Made by a program: the position numbers and the translations under genes
Assembly: GCF_001625195.1 (NCBI RefSeq)
Contig: NC_054389.1
Span: 930,001 to 994,000, forward strand
DNA length: 64,000 bases
Direction of reading: 5' to 3'
From: Drechmeria coniospora
Lineage: Eukaryota; Ascomycota; Sordariomycetes; Hypocreales; Ophiocordycipitaceae
Notes under the pieces: model-generated
Told to the model about the DNA's origin: nothing
The model's input: only the letters and a program-made list of their open reading frames with translations
Databases searched by the model: none
Part shown: positions 25,126 to 36,424 of the stretch, in pieces
Numbering within the stretch: the stretch's first letter is position 1
Layout of the letters: each line of letters begins with the position of its first letter

Positions 25126-25520
25126 GCTGGCACCCAGCCGTATACTGCAGGGCCTCAACGCAGCTATAGTACGTCTATAGTGCCGCTTACATAAGGACGA
25201 CGGGTGGAGGGGGTAGGGGGGGTCGATGTTGCGTTGCATTGTTTGCCGGCTTGCTTCGAAGGTAAAGATTATCGTACCTAAGACCTAACGCAGTAAGGCA
25301 TTAACGCATTAAGGCGGAAGTTACGTACCGTAGCGAGGATGAACCGAAGTAAGCGAAAGATAAGTTAGCTCCCTTGCGCTACTTAACGATTTCGGGGACG
25401 GTAAGGCAATAAATATAACCGCTAGCCTTAGCCGGCTATACTATACTATTCTTTAACGCCTTACCGTCTACGCAGGATGCAGGGTTAATTCCCTATTGTT
25501 ATAAGCATACGCCGTATTAA
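25126..25520. other. No gene seen
   Basis: GC content drops gradually away from the release-factor copy. There is a G-run at 25,208-25,229. The rest is probably the duplicated 5' flank of that gene, heavily mutated. Confidence 0.4.
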
Positions 25521-25529
25521 AGCAGAATG

Positions 25530-26115
25530 TTCCTAGTTACTTATACGGCCGTTTTCTCTTCTTATATAAATTTTATCCAACGCTCTATAACGCCCTACCA
25601 TAAAGGCCAAGTACCTATACAATACAAAAAGATAGAGATAAGTAATTATCTTTACTATTAGTTTAGTTCTAGGGGAAACTATAGTAGTAATAAGAGAACT
25701 CTTTTAATAATTTAAATTGGTACGAAGGGAGGAAATTAGAGCTTGTACTAATGCATCCTACTTATCCCCCAACCAGTCGTAAGGTTGCAACTATATAACC
25801 TTATCCGAGTTACTTTGCCTATGCATTGACCTTTTATTTATCAATTTTTATATATAATAGCGGTTAATGTTATTAGCTTTATTCCAATTAATATATAGTA
25901 TTGTTTCTTCCCTAGTCCAATGTTTAGTACCAGTTTGCATTCTATACTGTCTTCTCATTTGCTTCCAGTTAAGGCACCAGTTATACTTAGCTTTAGTATA
26001 CCGTAATGGTAGGTTTTTAGCCTTCTGGTTTCCCTAGTTAGTCCTATTGCTTGTATGCCCTTATATTTGGTACTTAGTGTTTCTATCTATAAAGGCGGTA
26101 GCCCTAACGTACCTT
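25530..26115 (-). mobile_element. Degenerate relative of the 12.1-14.3 kb TA transposon
   Basis: The sequence at about 25,535-25,650 resembles the 120-bp terminal repeat of the 12.1-kb element (CCTATACAATACAAAAAGAT against CCTATGCAGTACAAAAAGAT). The minus strand from 26,110 to 25,850 encodes the same relic protein (QMQEHTSNRTNQ, then KYNWCLNWKQMRRQYRMQTG and TREETILYINWNKAN). It lies in opposite orientation. The far end was not found. AT enrichment suggests RIP. Confidence 0.6.
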
Positions 26116-26654
26116 CGGTAAGGACCCAATTGCATATATACTTTTCTTAATCCTTAGAGAGCCGGAATAATATTTCTTTTGAACCTTAAATTGGAAGGCT
26201 ATGTAATTGGCGTCGGAGCGTTTAACGCGGAACTCTATACTAACAGGCAGCTTATAGCTGCATTAGTACGTTTTAAATAGGATATAGAGCTATCTATTAC
26301 GGCCTAACCCCAGAAGGGCTTAAGCAGTAGCTATACTACTAGCCGTTGCGCTATGCAGCGCCCCCTTATTGCATCTAGCAAAAGGGTTACATATTGATAA
26401 AGCTAACGCTTTATGAATTAGCTACGCTTATAAGAGCCGTTACTGCTCTTCTTAACGATTGTACTTAGGTAAAGCCCAAGACCATAATATAGCTCCCTTC
26501 CGGAGTTAAGACTATAATACTATCTGGACTGCTTCTTCGGTATTAGTAAGTAGCCTAGGCATAGGGGATATTATAGGTTTTTTTTAAATCGATTAAAGTT
26601 AAACTGTACGAGATAAACGCAGTTGTAATGCATTAGGTTAATAGATGTAAAGGA
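26116..26654. other. AT-rich relic sequence, no gene
   Basis: No ORF, repeat or recognisable element is visible. It is probably the remainder of the degenerate transposon on its left. Confidence 0.35.
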
Positions 26655-26752
26655 GCTAAATAGGGCGCCTATCTTAGGGAGTGCCCGTCTTAGGAGGTGC
26701 CCGTCTTAGGGGGTGTACGACTTGGAGGGTGTACGTCTTGGGTGGGGGGGGC
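26655..26752 (+). repeat. Short G-rich tandem repeat, about 5 units
   Basis: Units of 17-20 bp like GTGCCCGTCTTAGGAGG repeat about five times, changing to GTGTACGTCTTGGGTGG, and end in a run of G. Confidence 0.7.
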
Positions 26753-26769
26753 TAACGTATAGGGTTAGC

Positions 26770-27600
26770 TAATCAGAAAAGGATTTAAAAATCTTAAATA
26801 ATCGTACGGATAGAATAAGGTTGGATAGCCTCCATTCCAGCAATTAGATAGAAGTATATATAGGAGATACGAAGGATTTAAAATCTTATATAATCGTACG
26901 GGTAGAATAAGGTTAGATAGCCTACAATCTAGTAATTAGTTAGAAGTATAAAGAGGATGCAAAGGGTTTAAAACTCTTATATAATCGTACGAGTAGAATA
27001 AAGTTAGATAGCCTATATTCCAGCAATTAGTTAGAAGTATATACAGGGGATACGAAGAATTTAAAATCTTATATAATTATACGGATAGAATAAGGTTGGA
27101 TAGCCTATACTCCAGCAATTAGTTAGAAGTATATACAGGGACTACAAAGAATTTAAAAATATTATATAATCGTAAAAGTAGAATAAGATTGGATAGCCTA
27201 CATTTTAGTAATTAGTTAGTAGTATATATAGGGAATACAAAGAATTTAAAAATCTTATATAGTTATATAAAGAGAATAAGGTTAGATAGCCTACGTTCTA
27301 GCAGTTAGTTAAAAGTATACAGGGGATACAAAGGATTTAAAAATCTTATATTATTGTACGGATAGAATAAGGTTGGATAGTATACATTCCAGCAATAATT
27401 AGAAGTATACAGAGGATACAAAGGATTTAAAAAACTTATATAATTGTAGGGATATATTAAAGTTAGATAGCGTATATCCTAGCAATTGGTTAAAAGTATT
27501 TACAGGGGATACTAAGGATTTAAAAACTTATATAATTGTACGGATATAATAAGGTTGGATAGCCTACTCTCCAGCAATTAGTTAGAAGTATATACAGTTA
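26770..27600 (+). repeat. Satellite array, about 9 units of about 93 bp
   Basis: The landmark GGATTTAAAAATCTTATATA recurs at about 26,779, 26,875, 26,965, 27,057, 27,150, 27,243, 27,329, 27,423 and 27,516. Each is followed by GATAGAATAAGGTTGGATAGCC and AGCAATTAGTTAGAAGTATA-like landmarks. Spacing varies from 86 to 96 bp. No coding potential. The array ends at the outer solo LTR. Confidence 0.85.
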
Positions 27601-27604
27601 ATAC

Positions 27605-28975
27605 TCTTGCAATTTGTATGCATAAGAGGAGGGGGTAGTGGAAGTATATCGTACGGACCAGGGAATTAATCAAGCTGTTAGTAATAGCATAAGGGGTACC
27701 AGTTAGTAACTAGGCAAGAGTGTACAATTGGTAGTACCGAGTTATACAAACGAATGCGATTATTCTTCTAACTAAAGTGCAGGGGAAGTACGGCTATTTA
27801 TGCCTACAGAGTAGTACCTTGTGTTAAAATACTGGTATTTATACTAGTAAGACTACCCAAATAGGATACTATCCTATTGTTACTAGTAGTACTACTACTA
27901 GTAAAGATGCTGTACTATACTGCGAGTATTAGTAAGCATACCGAGTTGACCAATAGTATACAACATACTACTTCTCCGAACTACCACTCGGAACGACTGA
28001 CGGCAGTACTACTGCCGGCCAACTCACTACTACAATACAACTTGTATACGTAGTAGCCAGTCGACCACAGGAGCCAATTGATCGGAATGACAATTGCCGC
28101 TCTCCCAGTCGCTACTAGCTATTGCCAGCCCACAGTACTACTGCGGGCAATCAAACTATTGTGCGACCGAAACGGCGATCAAACCATTGTGCGACCAAAT
28201 GGGCGATCAAACCATTGTGCGACCGAATGGGCAATTAAACCATTGTGCGACCAAACGGACGATCAAACTATGGTGTAACTGCGCAGCCACAATCTGGACC
28301 TACACGGTACTACTCTGTAGGCATAAAATAGCCGTACTTCCCTTGCACTTTAAGTAGAAGAAAAATCGCATTCGTTTGTATAATTCGGTACTACCAATTG
28401 TGCACTCTTGCCCAGTTACTAACTGGCACCCCTTATGCTGTTACTAACAGCCTGATTGATTCCCTGGTCCGTGCGATATACTTCCACTACCCCTCCTCTT
28501 GCGCATCCAAATTGCAAGACCTTGTAGGTTCAGATTGTAGCTTGCGCAGTCATACTATAGTTTGATCGCCCGTTTGATCGTACAGTGGTTTGATTGCCCG
28601 TTTGGTCGCACAATAGTTTGATCGCCGTTTCGGTCGCATAATGGTTTGATTGCCCGCAGTAGTACTGTGGGCTGGCAATAGCTAGTAGCGATTGGGAGAG
28701 CGGCAATTGTTATTCCGATCAATTGGCTCCTGTAGTCGACTGGCTACTACGTATACAAGTTGTATTATAGTAGTGAGTTAGCCGGCAGTAGTACTGCCGT
28801 CAGTCGTTCCGAGTTATAGTTCGGAGTAGTATATTGTATACTATTAGTCAACTCGACATACTTACTAATACTCGCAGTATAGTATAGCATCTTTACTAGT
28901 AGTAGTACTACTAGTAACAATAGGATAGTATCCTATTTGGGTAGTCTTACTAGTATAAATACCAGTATTTTAACA
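27605..28975 (-). mobile_element. Solo Copia-type LTR (outer), split by another LTR
   Basis: On the minus strand the LTR starts TGTTAAAATACTGG at 28,975 and ends in TTGCAAGA at 27,605. It is interrupted by the plus-strand LTR at 27,822-28,519. Without that insertion it is about 668 bp. The five bases AATAC flank both ends (27,600-27,604 and 28,976-28,980), a perfect target duplication. A solo LTR forms when the two LTRs of an element recombine and remove the interior. Confidence 0.88.
27822..28519 (+). mobile_element. Solo Copia-type LTR nested in the outer LTR
   Basis: This is 698 bp from TGTTAAAATACTGG to TTGCAAGA with CCTTG on both sides (27,817-27,821 and 28,520-28,524). Inside, 28,144-28,276 holds about five units of 28 bp (GATCAAACCATTGTGCGACC type) that are absent from the LTRs of the complete Copia element. 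It therefore represents a second LTR subfamily sharing both ends. An open frame of 60-90 codons across these units is a repeat effect. Confidence 0.9.
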
Positions 28976-28980
28976 AATAC

Positions 28981-29626
28981 GATTCCTACTAATTTTAATA
29001 AGATAAGGATTCATACTAGTCTTATGCATACTCTAGAAAGGGAATATCTTATTGTTAGTTGCTATACTAGGTTAACTAAACGACGTTAATAACCTTGTTA
29101 TTAGATTATTAATCTAGCCTAGTAATGGTCTTTCTGTTGTTGGCCGGCTGTTATAGCTTGCATTGGCCTCTTTGGCTAGTAAATAGTTCGATATAACTAG
29201 TAATATATCTACTATACTACTTATAGTATAAAACTACTATAGTTTAACTAAGTGTATTTATACTTACTAAACTGTCTAATAGCCAATCTCTTAGCAAATT
29301 GTACGTATCTGTTAGGGAGTCACTAGGTAGCTGCTCTAGGAATCTTAATAAAGTTTATTAAAAGTCTGGAAGGAAGAAAGACTACTTATTCGTTAGGGCT
29401 TCTTTTTCTATACGCACTCTTTTGGTAGGTCTATCGTTCCCTTGTCTTATGTTATACGTTCGGGCTTAGGCCAATACTGTAACAGTATTAATACAACAAT
29501 AATTATTGTAATTACAACTCCTGGCTAGCCGATCGATATAGTAGTAACAACTATACTGAAGAAAGGTATATATCTAGGAACTTCTACTCGTATTCCCCCT
29601 CCCCCTACTTTTCTAGCTCTTAGATA
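28981..29626. other. AT-rich sequence, no gene
   Basis: There is no open frame or clear repeat. It ended at the target site AGATA (29,622-29,626) before the Copia element inserted, so it was once continuous with the sequence now at 36,425 onward. Confidence 0.5.
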
Positions 29627-30210
29627 TGTTAAAATACTAGGATTTATACTAGTAAGACTACCCAAATAGGATACTATCCTATTATTGCTACTACCAGTAG
29701 CAACTGTCAGAAGTACTACTGCTGGCAGATATACTATACTATACTGAGAGTATAAGTAAGTATACAGAGCTGACTAATAGTATACAACATACTATTTCTC
29801 TAAACTATTGTTAAAGATACTTGCCTAATTAGGTATAGTACAGAACGCTCTAGAACATTCTAGAATATTCTAGAATATTCCATACCCCACTTATGGAATG
29901 TACTGGAACTCCTTGGAATAAGCCGGAATGTTGCTTACCCTACTTATGGAATAAGCTGGAACCTTATGGAATAAGCTGGAACAGTCTTTACTATACTTCT
30001 ACACCTATATAAGGCAGTAGCCATTCCCTTAGAATAGTTTCTCTTTTGAAATATAATCGCATTCGTTTGTATAATTTGGTACTACCAAGTTTGCACTCTT
30101 ATCCAGTTACTAACTGGTCCCCCTTATGCTGTTACTAACAGCTTGATTGATTCCCTGGTCCGTGCGATATACTTCCACTACCCCTCCTCTTGCGCACCCA
30201 AATTGCAAGA
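29627..30210 (+). repeat. Copia 5' LTR
   Basis: 584 bp, TGTTAAAATACTAGG to AAATTGCAAGA. TATATAAGGCAG near 30,007-30,018 is a good TATA box for the genomic transcript. Repeated TTCTAGAATA and TTATGGAATAAGCTGGAA motifs precede it. The end is fixed by the start of the primer site and by the target duplication after the 3' LTR, so this LTR ends in GA, not the usual CA. Confidence 0.93.
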
Positions 30211-30224
30211 GGTTATGAGCCCGG
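30211..30224 (+). promoter_or_regulatory. Primer binding site for an initiator tRNA-Met half molecule
   Basis: The bases directly after the LTR, GGTTATGAGCCCGG, are complementary to the anticodon stem-loop of eukaryotic initiator tRNA-Met (GGGCTCATAACC core, CAT anticodon). Known Copia and Ty5 elements prime from a 5' half of this tRNA, cut in the anticodon loop, instead of its 3' CCA end. The match is from memory of the tRNA sequence. Confidence 0.7.
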
Positions 30225-30274
30225 AAGGACTACAATCAATCCCCCTGGATCGATCTCTGCAGCTTACTAAGCTG

Positions 30275-30740
30275 CCTACCAGTACTACTGGTAATCTTGG
30301 ATCGACCTTTGTGACTTACTAAGTTATATACCAGTACTACTGGTAACCTTCGAATCGACCTCTGCAACTTACTAAGTTACATACCAGTACTACTGGTAAC
30401 TTGTAGTCGAATTCTATAACTCACTGAGTTATCTACCAGTACTACTGGTAATCCCTGGTCACCAAACGGCTCCCCTAACTACTAGTACTACTAGTACGTT
30501 ATCTACCAGTACTACTGGTAATCCCTGGTCACCAAACGGCTCCCCCAACTACTAGTACTACTAGTACGTTGCTTACCAGTACTACTGGTAATCCTTGGTC
30601 ACCAAACAACGGCTCCCCCAACTACTAGTACTACTAGTACGTTGCTTACCAGTACTACTGGTAACTGTTGGTTATCTAACTACAGCTTCAACTCCTACTA
30701 GTACTACTAGTAGAAGACCTATTGCTAGTACTACTAGCTA
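30275..30740 (+). repeat. Copia leader: array of 15-nt hairpin palindromes
   Basis: About eleven palindromes with one central base occur, of two types: ACCAGTACTACTGGT (seven near 30,276, 30,331, 30,384, 30,435, 30,503, 30,570, 30,647) and ACTAGTACTACTAGT (near 30,480, 30,549, 30,624, 30,697, and a GCTAG variant at 30,724). They are spaced by related 50-70 bp units. Each can form a 7-bp stem in RNA. Confidence 0.85.
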
Positions 30741-32424
30741 GGTAGGTAAGGTAAAATCGGAATCTAGTTACTAACTAGAAAATGGATCCCACCAATCAAG
30801 GTCAGGGAACTAACCTGTCGGAAATCGAAAAACATCTACTAGTACAGCAAACGCAAATCGATAAACTTTTACGACAACATACTCAATCTATGCAACAACT
30901 CAATACTGTTGTTCCACAGATACAAGATCGACTAAATACAATCGAGTCAACTCTTAGCAATCTCAGTAATAGTACTACTATTACAAAGACAGAGGATTCT
31001 AACTCCAGCTACGAGTTAAATAAAAAAGTCTACCAATTCCCGGAATACGCAAAACTCAAAGGCACCGAGAATTACAAGCTATAGGAGCAATCCCTATCAA
31101 TTCAACTTCAAGCCCTGGACCTAGAAAGTTTTCTGGATAAACCTTCAATTGCATCCAACTTCTCAAGCAGAAATCAGGCCCGTTTACTTATGCTATTACG
31201 GGATAGCTGTACGGAAGAAACCTTAGCATCTATTGCATGGATTAAAAACCCAACTGAGGTTTTCCTATTATTGAAAAAACAATACTCCGAAGGTCACGAA
31301 GCCAAACGCTCTAACCTATACGACGCTTACCACACCCTTACATTTAAGGGGTACTAAGGAATACTCGAGGCATTTAATACTGAATTTAACAGTCGACTTA
31401 CTAGGCTACAACTAGCCGGAGTAACAATTGATCCACTGGATCAAGCCAACCGATACCTTGCAACAGTTAAGCCTGTTTTTCCACAATGGGTTACTATACA
31501 ACGTAATACCATTCAGTCTTCCCGAGCCTTAGGACTTAAAACAGATACCCTAGGTCTACAATACCTTATGGTTAACCTTCTGGAAGAAAATCGAAACTCT
31601 AGTACTACTGGATCGAATACATTCAGCCACAAGGCCTCCCAAGTACCTAAGAAAAAGAAGAAAGGGAAATTCATTAAATCGAATCAAACCGATAAAAAGA
31701 AATCTGACCAGTTAAGCCAAACTGATAAAAAGAAATCCAACCAATCGACCAACCAACCAAAGGATACTACTAGTTTCCTAGTTAGTAACTACAGTCTAGC
31801 CGCTAGCTGTATGGATTTATCTTATTCCTACCAGGAATTAGATACCGATTCTAACTGTACAGAAGAATTGGAAATATTACCTAACTTAGGTAATATTGGT
31901 ACACTATATAACGTTACTAACGCTGATATATACCACATGGGCCTACTCTACGATACTGGCTCAACCTGCCATTTGGTAAATAATCGGTCTAAGTTTACAA
32001 CCTTCCGACCAATTACAAAATCCCAGGCACAACTAATTACAACTGGAGGTGGTCCAATCTACCCTAGTGGAATTGGAAATGCAGAATTTACGGTATTAAT
32101 TAATACCGATCCACCAACCTATAGTACTCTTGTACTACAAGATGCACTATATATTCCGAAAATGGAAGTCAATATTATTAGTGGAATCCGCCACTACGGA
32201 TCAGGGGGAACACTTATTAAGGAATCCCTATACAACTCGAACCGACAAGTATGTGGCCTACTCGACTTCCAGAGGCACGGCTTCTTCTTACAACAAGAAG
32301 GCCAAGATACGCCCTATCTGAGCAAATCAGACTCAGCCCACTTTAGCTACTATAGTAGCTACGGAATAACAGTGGAAATTCCTTCGCAACCACCTTCCTG
32401 GGCCAACGAGGCAGAAGACTGGAC

Positions 32425-32640
32425 GGCACCTAGATCGGTGCCTAGTCCGGCACCTAGATCGGTGCCTAGTCCGGCACCTAGATCGGTGCCTAGTCCGGCA
32501 CCTAGATCGGTGCCTAGTCCGGCACCTAGATCGGTGCCTAGTCCGGCACCTAGATCGGTGCTTAGTCCGGCACCTAGATCGGTGCCTAGTCCGGTGCCTA
32601 GATCTACACCTAGGTCGGTACCTAGTCAAGTACCTATACC
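32425..32640 (+). repeat. 24-bp coding repeat in the Copia polyprotein
   Basis: About eight units of CCTAGATCGGTGCCTAGTCC-type sequence encode PRSVPSPA. They form a proline-rich spacer between the protease and integrase regions. Confidence 0.9.
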
Positions 32641-33859
32641 AGGACTAGATCCTAGCCCAACTACTAGTTCGGCTGGATCAAGGGACCTTACTAAGGCTAC
32701 CCTATACAAAGACCCTATAGAGGACCCAATCCCTATAGAGGCAACAGACCTACTGGCAGTCCCCACTGTTAGTACCGAGGAACAGGCTATTCCGACTACT
32801 AGTTCGGAATCCAGCAACCAGTCTTACCAAGGACTATTGCAACAAGCAGGCATCTGGCACATCCGATTAGGACACATTAGTCTGCCACTTTTGAAAAAGA
32901 CTAGTAAAATTACTAGCGGGCTGCCTGACTTCTCGTCTATTAAGGCTACCGATTTTCAATGCATTGCTTGCATACGGGCAAAATCTACCAGACGACAGTC
33001 AAAAGATCCAATCGAGGATCCAGACTGTGTACTTGATTCTATCGAAGGGGATACATTTGGGATTAAACCTATATCCTACGACCGAAAATCCATTGGACTA
33101 ATACTTATCGATCGAAAATCCCGATTCCGTTGGGTATATATCTTACCTAATAAGGAAGGACCAACAGTTCTCCAGGCTATAAAGAACTTCTTCCAAAGCC
33201 TAAAAACACACTATAACCGTTACCCAAAAAGGTTATTTTATGATGGAGGACCTGAAATCAACACATTGCTTCAGGACTGGTTGGGTACCGAAGGAATACT
33301 ATTCGATACGTCTTGCCCGTACACCCCCGAACAAAACGGACTTGCCGAACGGTCTATACGAGTTATTCTGGACCGACTACGCGCAACAATAATCTGGGCC
33401 GGCCTCCCACTTTTCCTCTGGTCTGCTATACTTCCTGCTATAGTCAACCTAGTTAACTATACTGCAATTACCAACAGGGATTTAAGCCCCTACCAATTGC
33501 TTAAGCAGGAATTACAAGGGCTAAAAACACCACCAAACCTTACAGCCTATAAGGCTATTGGTGCCCACTGCGAAGTCCTGATCCCACATCAGAAACGGAT
33601 TCAAAGTGCTAAATTAGCACAACGCACAGAACCAGCAAGGCTACTAGCAACGCTAGGTTCAAAAACATACCTTGTGTATATACCTTCTAGGAGGGCAGTT
33701 ACAAAAACCACTTTCCTGAAAATCCTAGAAGGTATAGGCCCTATCTCCCAAGGACTTCAACGACTACCAAGTCCTAGTCTCCAAGAACTAGAGTCAGAGG
33801 GGGAAATTGAGATAGAAGACTATATCTCGCAAAACACCTCTAGTCCCCTAACACCTAGG

Positions 33860-34025
33860 GAGACAGAGGGGGCCAACGGACCTACTAGTCCTACTAGGAC
33901 CAGTAGGTTGCAAGGAACCAACGGACCTACTAGCCCTACTAGGGCTAGTAGACCTACTAGTCCTACTAGGACCAGTAGGTTGCAAGGAGCCAACGGACCA
34001 ACTAGTCCTACTAGGACTAGTACAA
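33860..34025 (+). repeat. Second coding repeat in the Copia polyprotein
   Basis: Imperfect repeats encode NGPTSPTRTSRLQ in the linker between integrase and reverse transcriptase. They are rich in ACTAGTCCTACTAGG-type sequence. Confidence 0.8.
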
Positions 34026-35825
34026 CAGAGGGGGTCCTGGCCCAGCCAATAGAGGATCTACCAGATACCTCTCTTCCAGATGCACCAGAACCAGAAGACA
34101 ACCCTGACCCAATGGATCTTAACCTAGCGTATTGGATCCAGGACCTATGCTACCAAGCTAAGGCCAAGCAACTACTAAATAGTAGCGAGCCTACTAACTG
34201 GAAACAGGTACTTAAGTTAGACAACAAAGACCAGTGGATAAGTGCTATATTCTCGGAATTCCAGCAGCTTATCCAGGCAGGGGTATTCTATTTTATCCCC
34301 CTTCAAGAAATACCAACTGGCAGACGACTTCTAAAAAGCCGACTTGTACTACGAGTCAAAAAGGATCAGCAGAACAACCCTATTAAATTCAAGGCACGAC
34401 TAGTAGCTAAGGGATTTATGCAAATTGAAGGCCTCGATTACCTAGAGACTTTTGCAACTACTAGTATTCCACCTACCTGGAGGATACTACTAGCCCTAGC
34501 TGCCCAGAACAACTGGTACGTCGAACAGATTGACTTTATTGGTGCTTTCCTAAATAGTGAGCTACCTGAAGTCAATTATCTTGAAATCCCTGAGGGACTG
34601 GAAGCATTTATTAGTCTTAATAAGACTAATAATTTAGCTAAGCTACTAGCTAAGCTAGGCTACAATCCGGCAGTCAAACAAGGCATCCTTTTGAAAAAGG
34701 CACTCTACGGCCTAAAACAAGGACCTAGAGAATGGCAGGAGGCACTTGCCAAACTGCTACAACAATACGGATACAGCCCTCTTGTATCTGATCCGGCTAT
34801 CTACTATAATAGTACTACTAGTACTTACATAGTTAGCCATGTCGACGACTGCCTACTTATTGGACCAAACCTTACATACATTAACAAGTTAAAGCAACAA
34901 CTACATAAGGTTTACCCAATCGAAGACCGCGGACAGGCCGCCTTCTTCCTAGGCGTACAAATCAGTCGAACAACTAAGGGTATTACCCTTAGCCAAAAAG
35001 GGTATATTGAGGAAGCCCTATCCCGATTTGGGTTAAAGGAGGCCAAGGCAGTAGCAATACCACTACAGCCAGGAGTACTCAAGCAGGCTACTGCAACGCC
35101 TCTTACTCCCTTGTCCGCAACCGACCAACTGGTATACCAACAGATAGTAGGGACTCTAATGTACCTTATGCTACTGACCCGACCAGATATAGCCTTTGCA
35201 ATCCAATGGCTATCTCGGTATATGCATCAGGCTACTAGTCTGCAGCTATCAGCCGGCAAGAACCTTCTTCGATATCTAAAAGGAACTACAGACCTAGCTA
35301 TATGCTATTGGTCTAAGTCAACAACACCCAATCTATCAGGATATTCCGATAGCGACTTTGCAGGTGACTTGGATTCTTCTAAGTCTACCTATGGGTACCT
35401 CTTTACCCTAGCAGGCGGACCAATCTGCTGGAAATCAAAAAGGGCTAGTACTATTGCTCTTTCTACTGTAGAGGCAGAATCGGATGCCCTACTGGAAGCG
35501 ATTCGGGAACTTAAATGGCTAGACGGTCTATTTACAGAAATCGACAAAGGCCTTAAAAAACCTATCCCACTTCTGTGCGATAACAACGGATCTATCTCTA
35601 ACGCCAACAATCCCAATCAGCATAACCGAACAAAGCATACACTGCTAAAGTTCCGGTATATTCGGCAAGAAGCAACCAATGGGCTAGCCAAAATCAGTTA
35701 CCTGAACACTAAGTCTATGCCTGCCGATGGTCTTACTAAGGCCCTTACTGCTGATCTCTTCCAACGCTACCTTGGCCTACTAGGTCTCCAAGGGATCCCT
35801 ATTTAGCAGTAGTCATACTAGCTAA

Positions 35826-35835
35826 ATAGAGGGGG
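35826..35835 (+). promoter_or_regulatory. Copia polypurine tract
   Basis: AGAGGGGG lies directly before the TGTT start of the 3' LTR, the usual place for plus-strand priming. Confidence 0.75.
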
Positions 35836-36419
35836 TGTTAAAATACTAGGATTTATACTAGTAAGACTACCCAAATAGGATACTATCCTATTATTGCTAC
35901 TACCAGTAGCAACTGTCAGAAGTACTACTGCTGGCAGATATACTATACTATACTGAGAGTATAAGTAAGTATACAGAGCTGACTAATAGTATACAACATA
36001 CTATTTCTCTAAACTATTGTTAAAGATACTTGCCTAATTAGGTATAGTACAGAACGCTCTAGAACATTCTAGAATATTCTAGAATATTCCATACCCCACT
36101 TATGGAATGTACTGGAACTCCTTGGAATAAGCCGGAATGTTGCTTACCCTACTTATGGAATAAGCTGGAACCTTATGGAATAAGCTGGAACAGTCTTTAC
36201 TATACTTCTACACCTATATAAGGCAGTAGCCATTCCCTTAGAATAGTTTCTCTTTTGAAATATAATCGCATTCGTTTGTATAATTTGGTACTACCAAGTT
36301 TGCACTCTTATCCAGTTACTAACTGGTCCCCCTTATGCTGTTACTAACAGCTTGATTGATTCCCTGGTCCGTGCGATATACTTCCACTACCCCTCCTCTT
36401 GCGCACCCAAATTGCAAGA
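35836..36419 (+). repeat. Copia 3' LTR
   Basis: 584 bp, identical to the 5' LTR wherever I compared it, followed by the target duplication AGATA at 36,420-36,424. Confidence 0.93.
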
Positions 36420-36424
36420 AGATA

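Larger units (their letters stand above)
30782..35806 (+). pseudogene. Copia Gag-Pol polyprotein, two nonsense codons
   Basis: One frame of 1,674 codons is broken by TAG at codon 101 (31,082) and TAA at codon 192 (31,355), both in Gag. There are no frameshifts. Gag starts MDPTNQGQGTNLSEIEKHL and ends in a Lys-rich stretch with no CCHC knuckle. Protease is YDTGSTCHL near 31,949. The GAG-pre-integrase zinc site is WHIRLGH...CIAC near 32,855-32,970. Integrase has GDTF, YDGGPE and NGLAERS as its D,D,E residues (33,049-33,355). Reverse transcriptase has IDFIGAFLN and SHVDDCLL (34,530-34,855). RNase H has YSDSDFAGD, STVEAESDAL and LLCDNN (35,340-35,585). Protease and integrase are joined by (PRSVPSPA)n, and integrase and RT by NGPTSPTRTSRLQ repeats. 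The enzymatic part is intact; Gag is not. Confidence 0.92.
29627..36419 (+). mobile_element. Near-complete Ty1/Copia LTR retrotransposon
   Basis: The 6,793-bp element has two 584-bp LTRs, a primer site, a palindrome-rich leader, one Gag-Pol frame and a purine tract. The target duplication AGATA lies at 29,622-29,626 and 36,420-36,424. The domain order protease, integrase, reverse transcriptase, RNase H is that of Copia. The LTRs look identical to me, so insertion was recent, yet the frame carries two stop codons. Confidence 0.95.

Noticed and set aside
26770..27600. CRISPR-like array
   Set aside because: Spacing is regular but the whole unit is repeated without unique spacers, and the organism is a fungus; it is a satellite.
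32333..32629. Arg-rich minus-strand frame
   Set aside because: Antisense of the PRSVPSPA-coding repeat in the Copia polyprotein.
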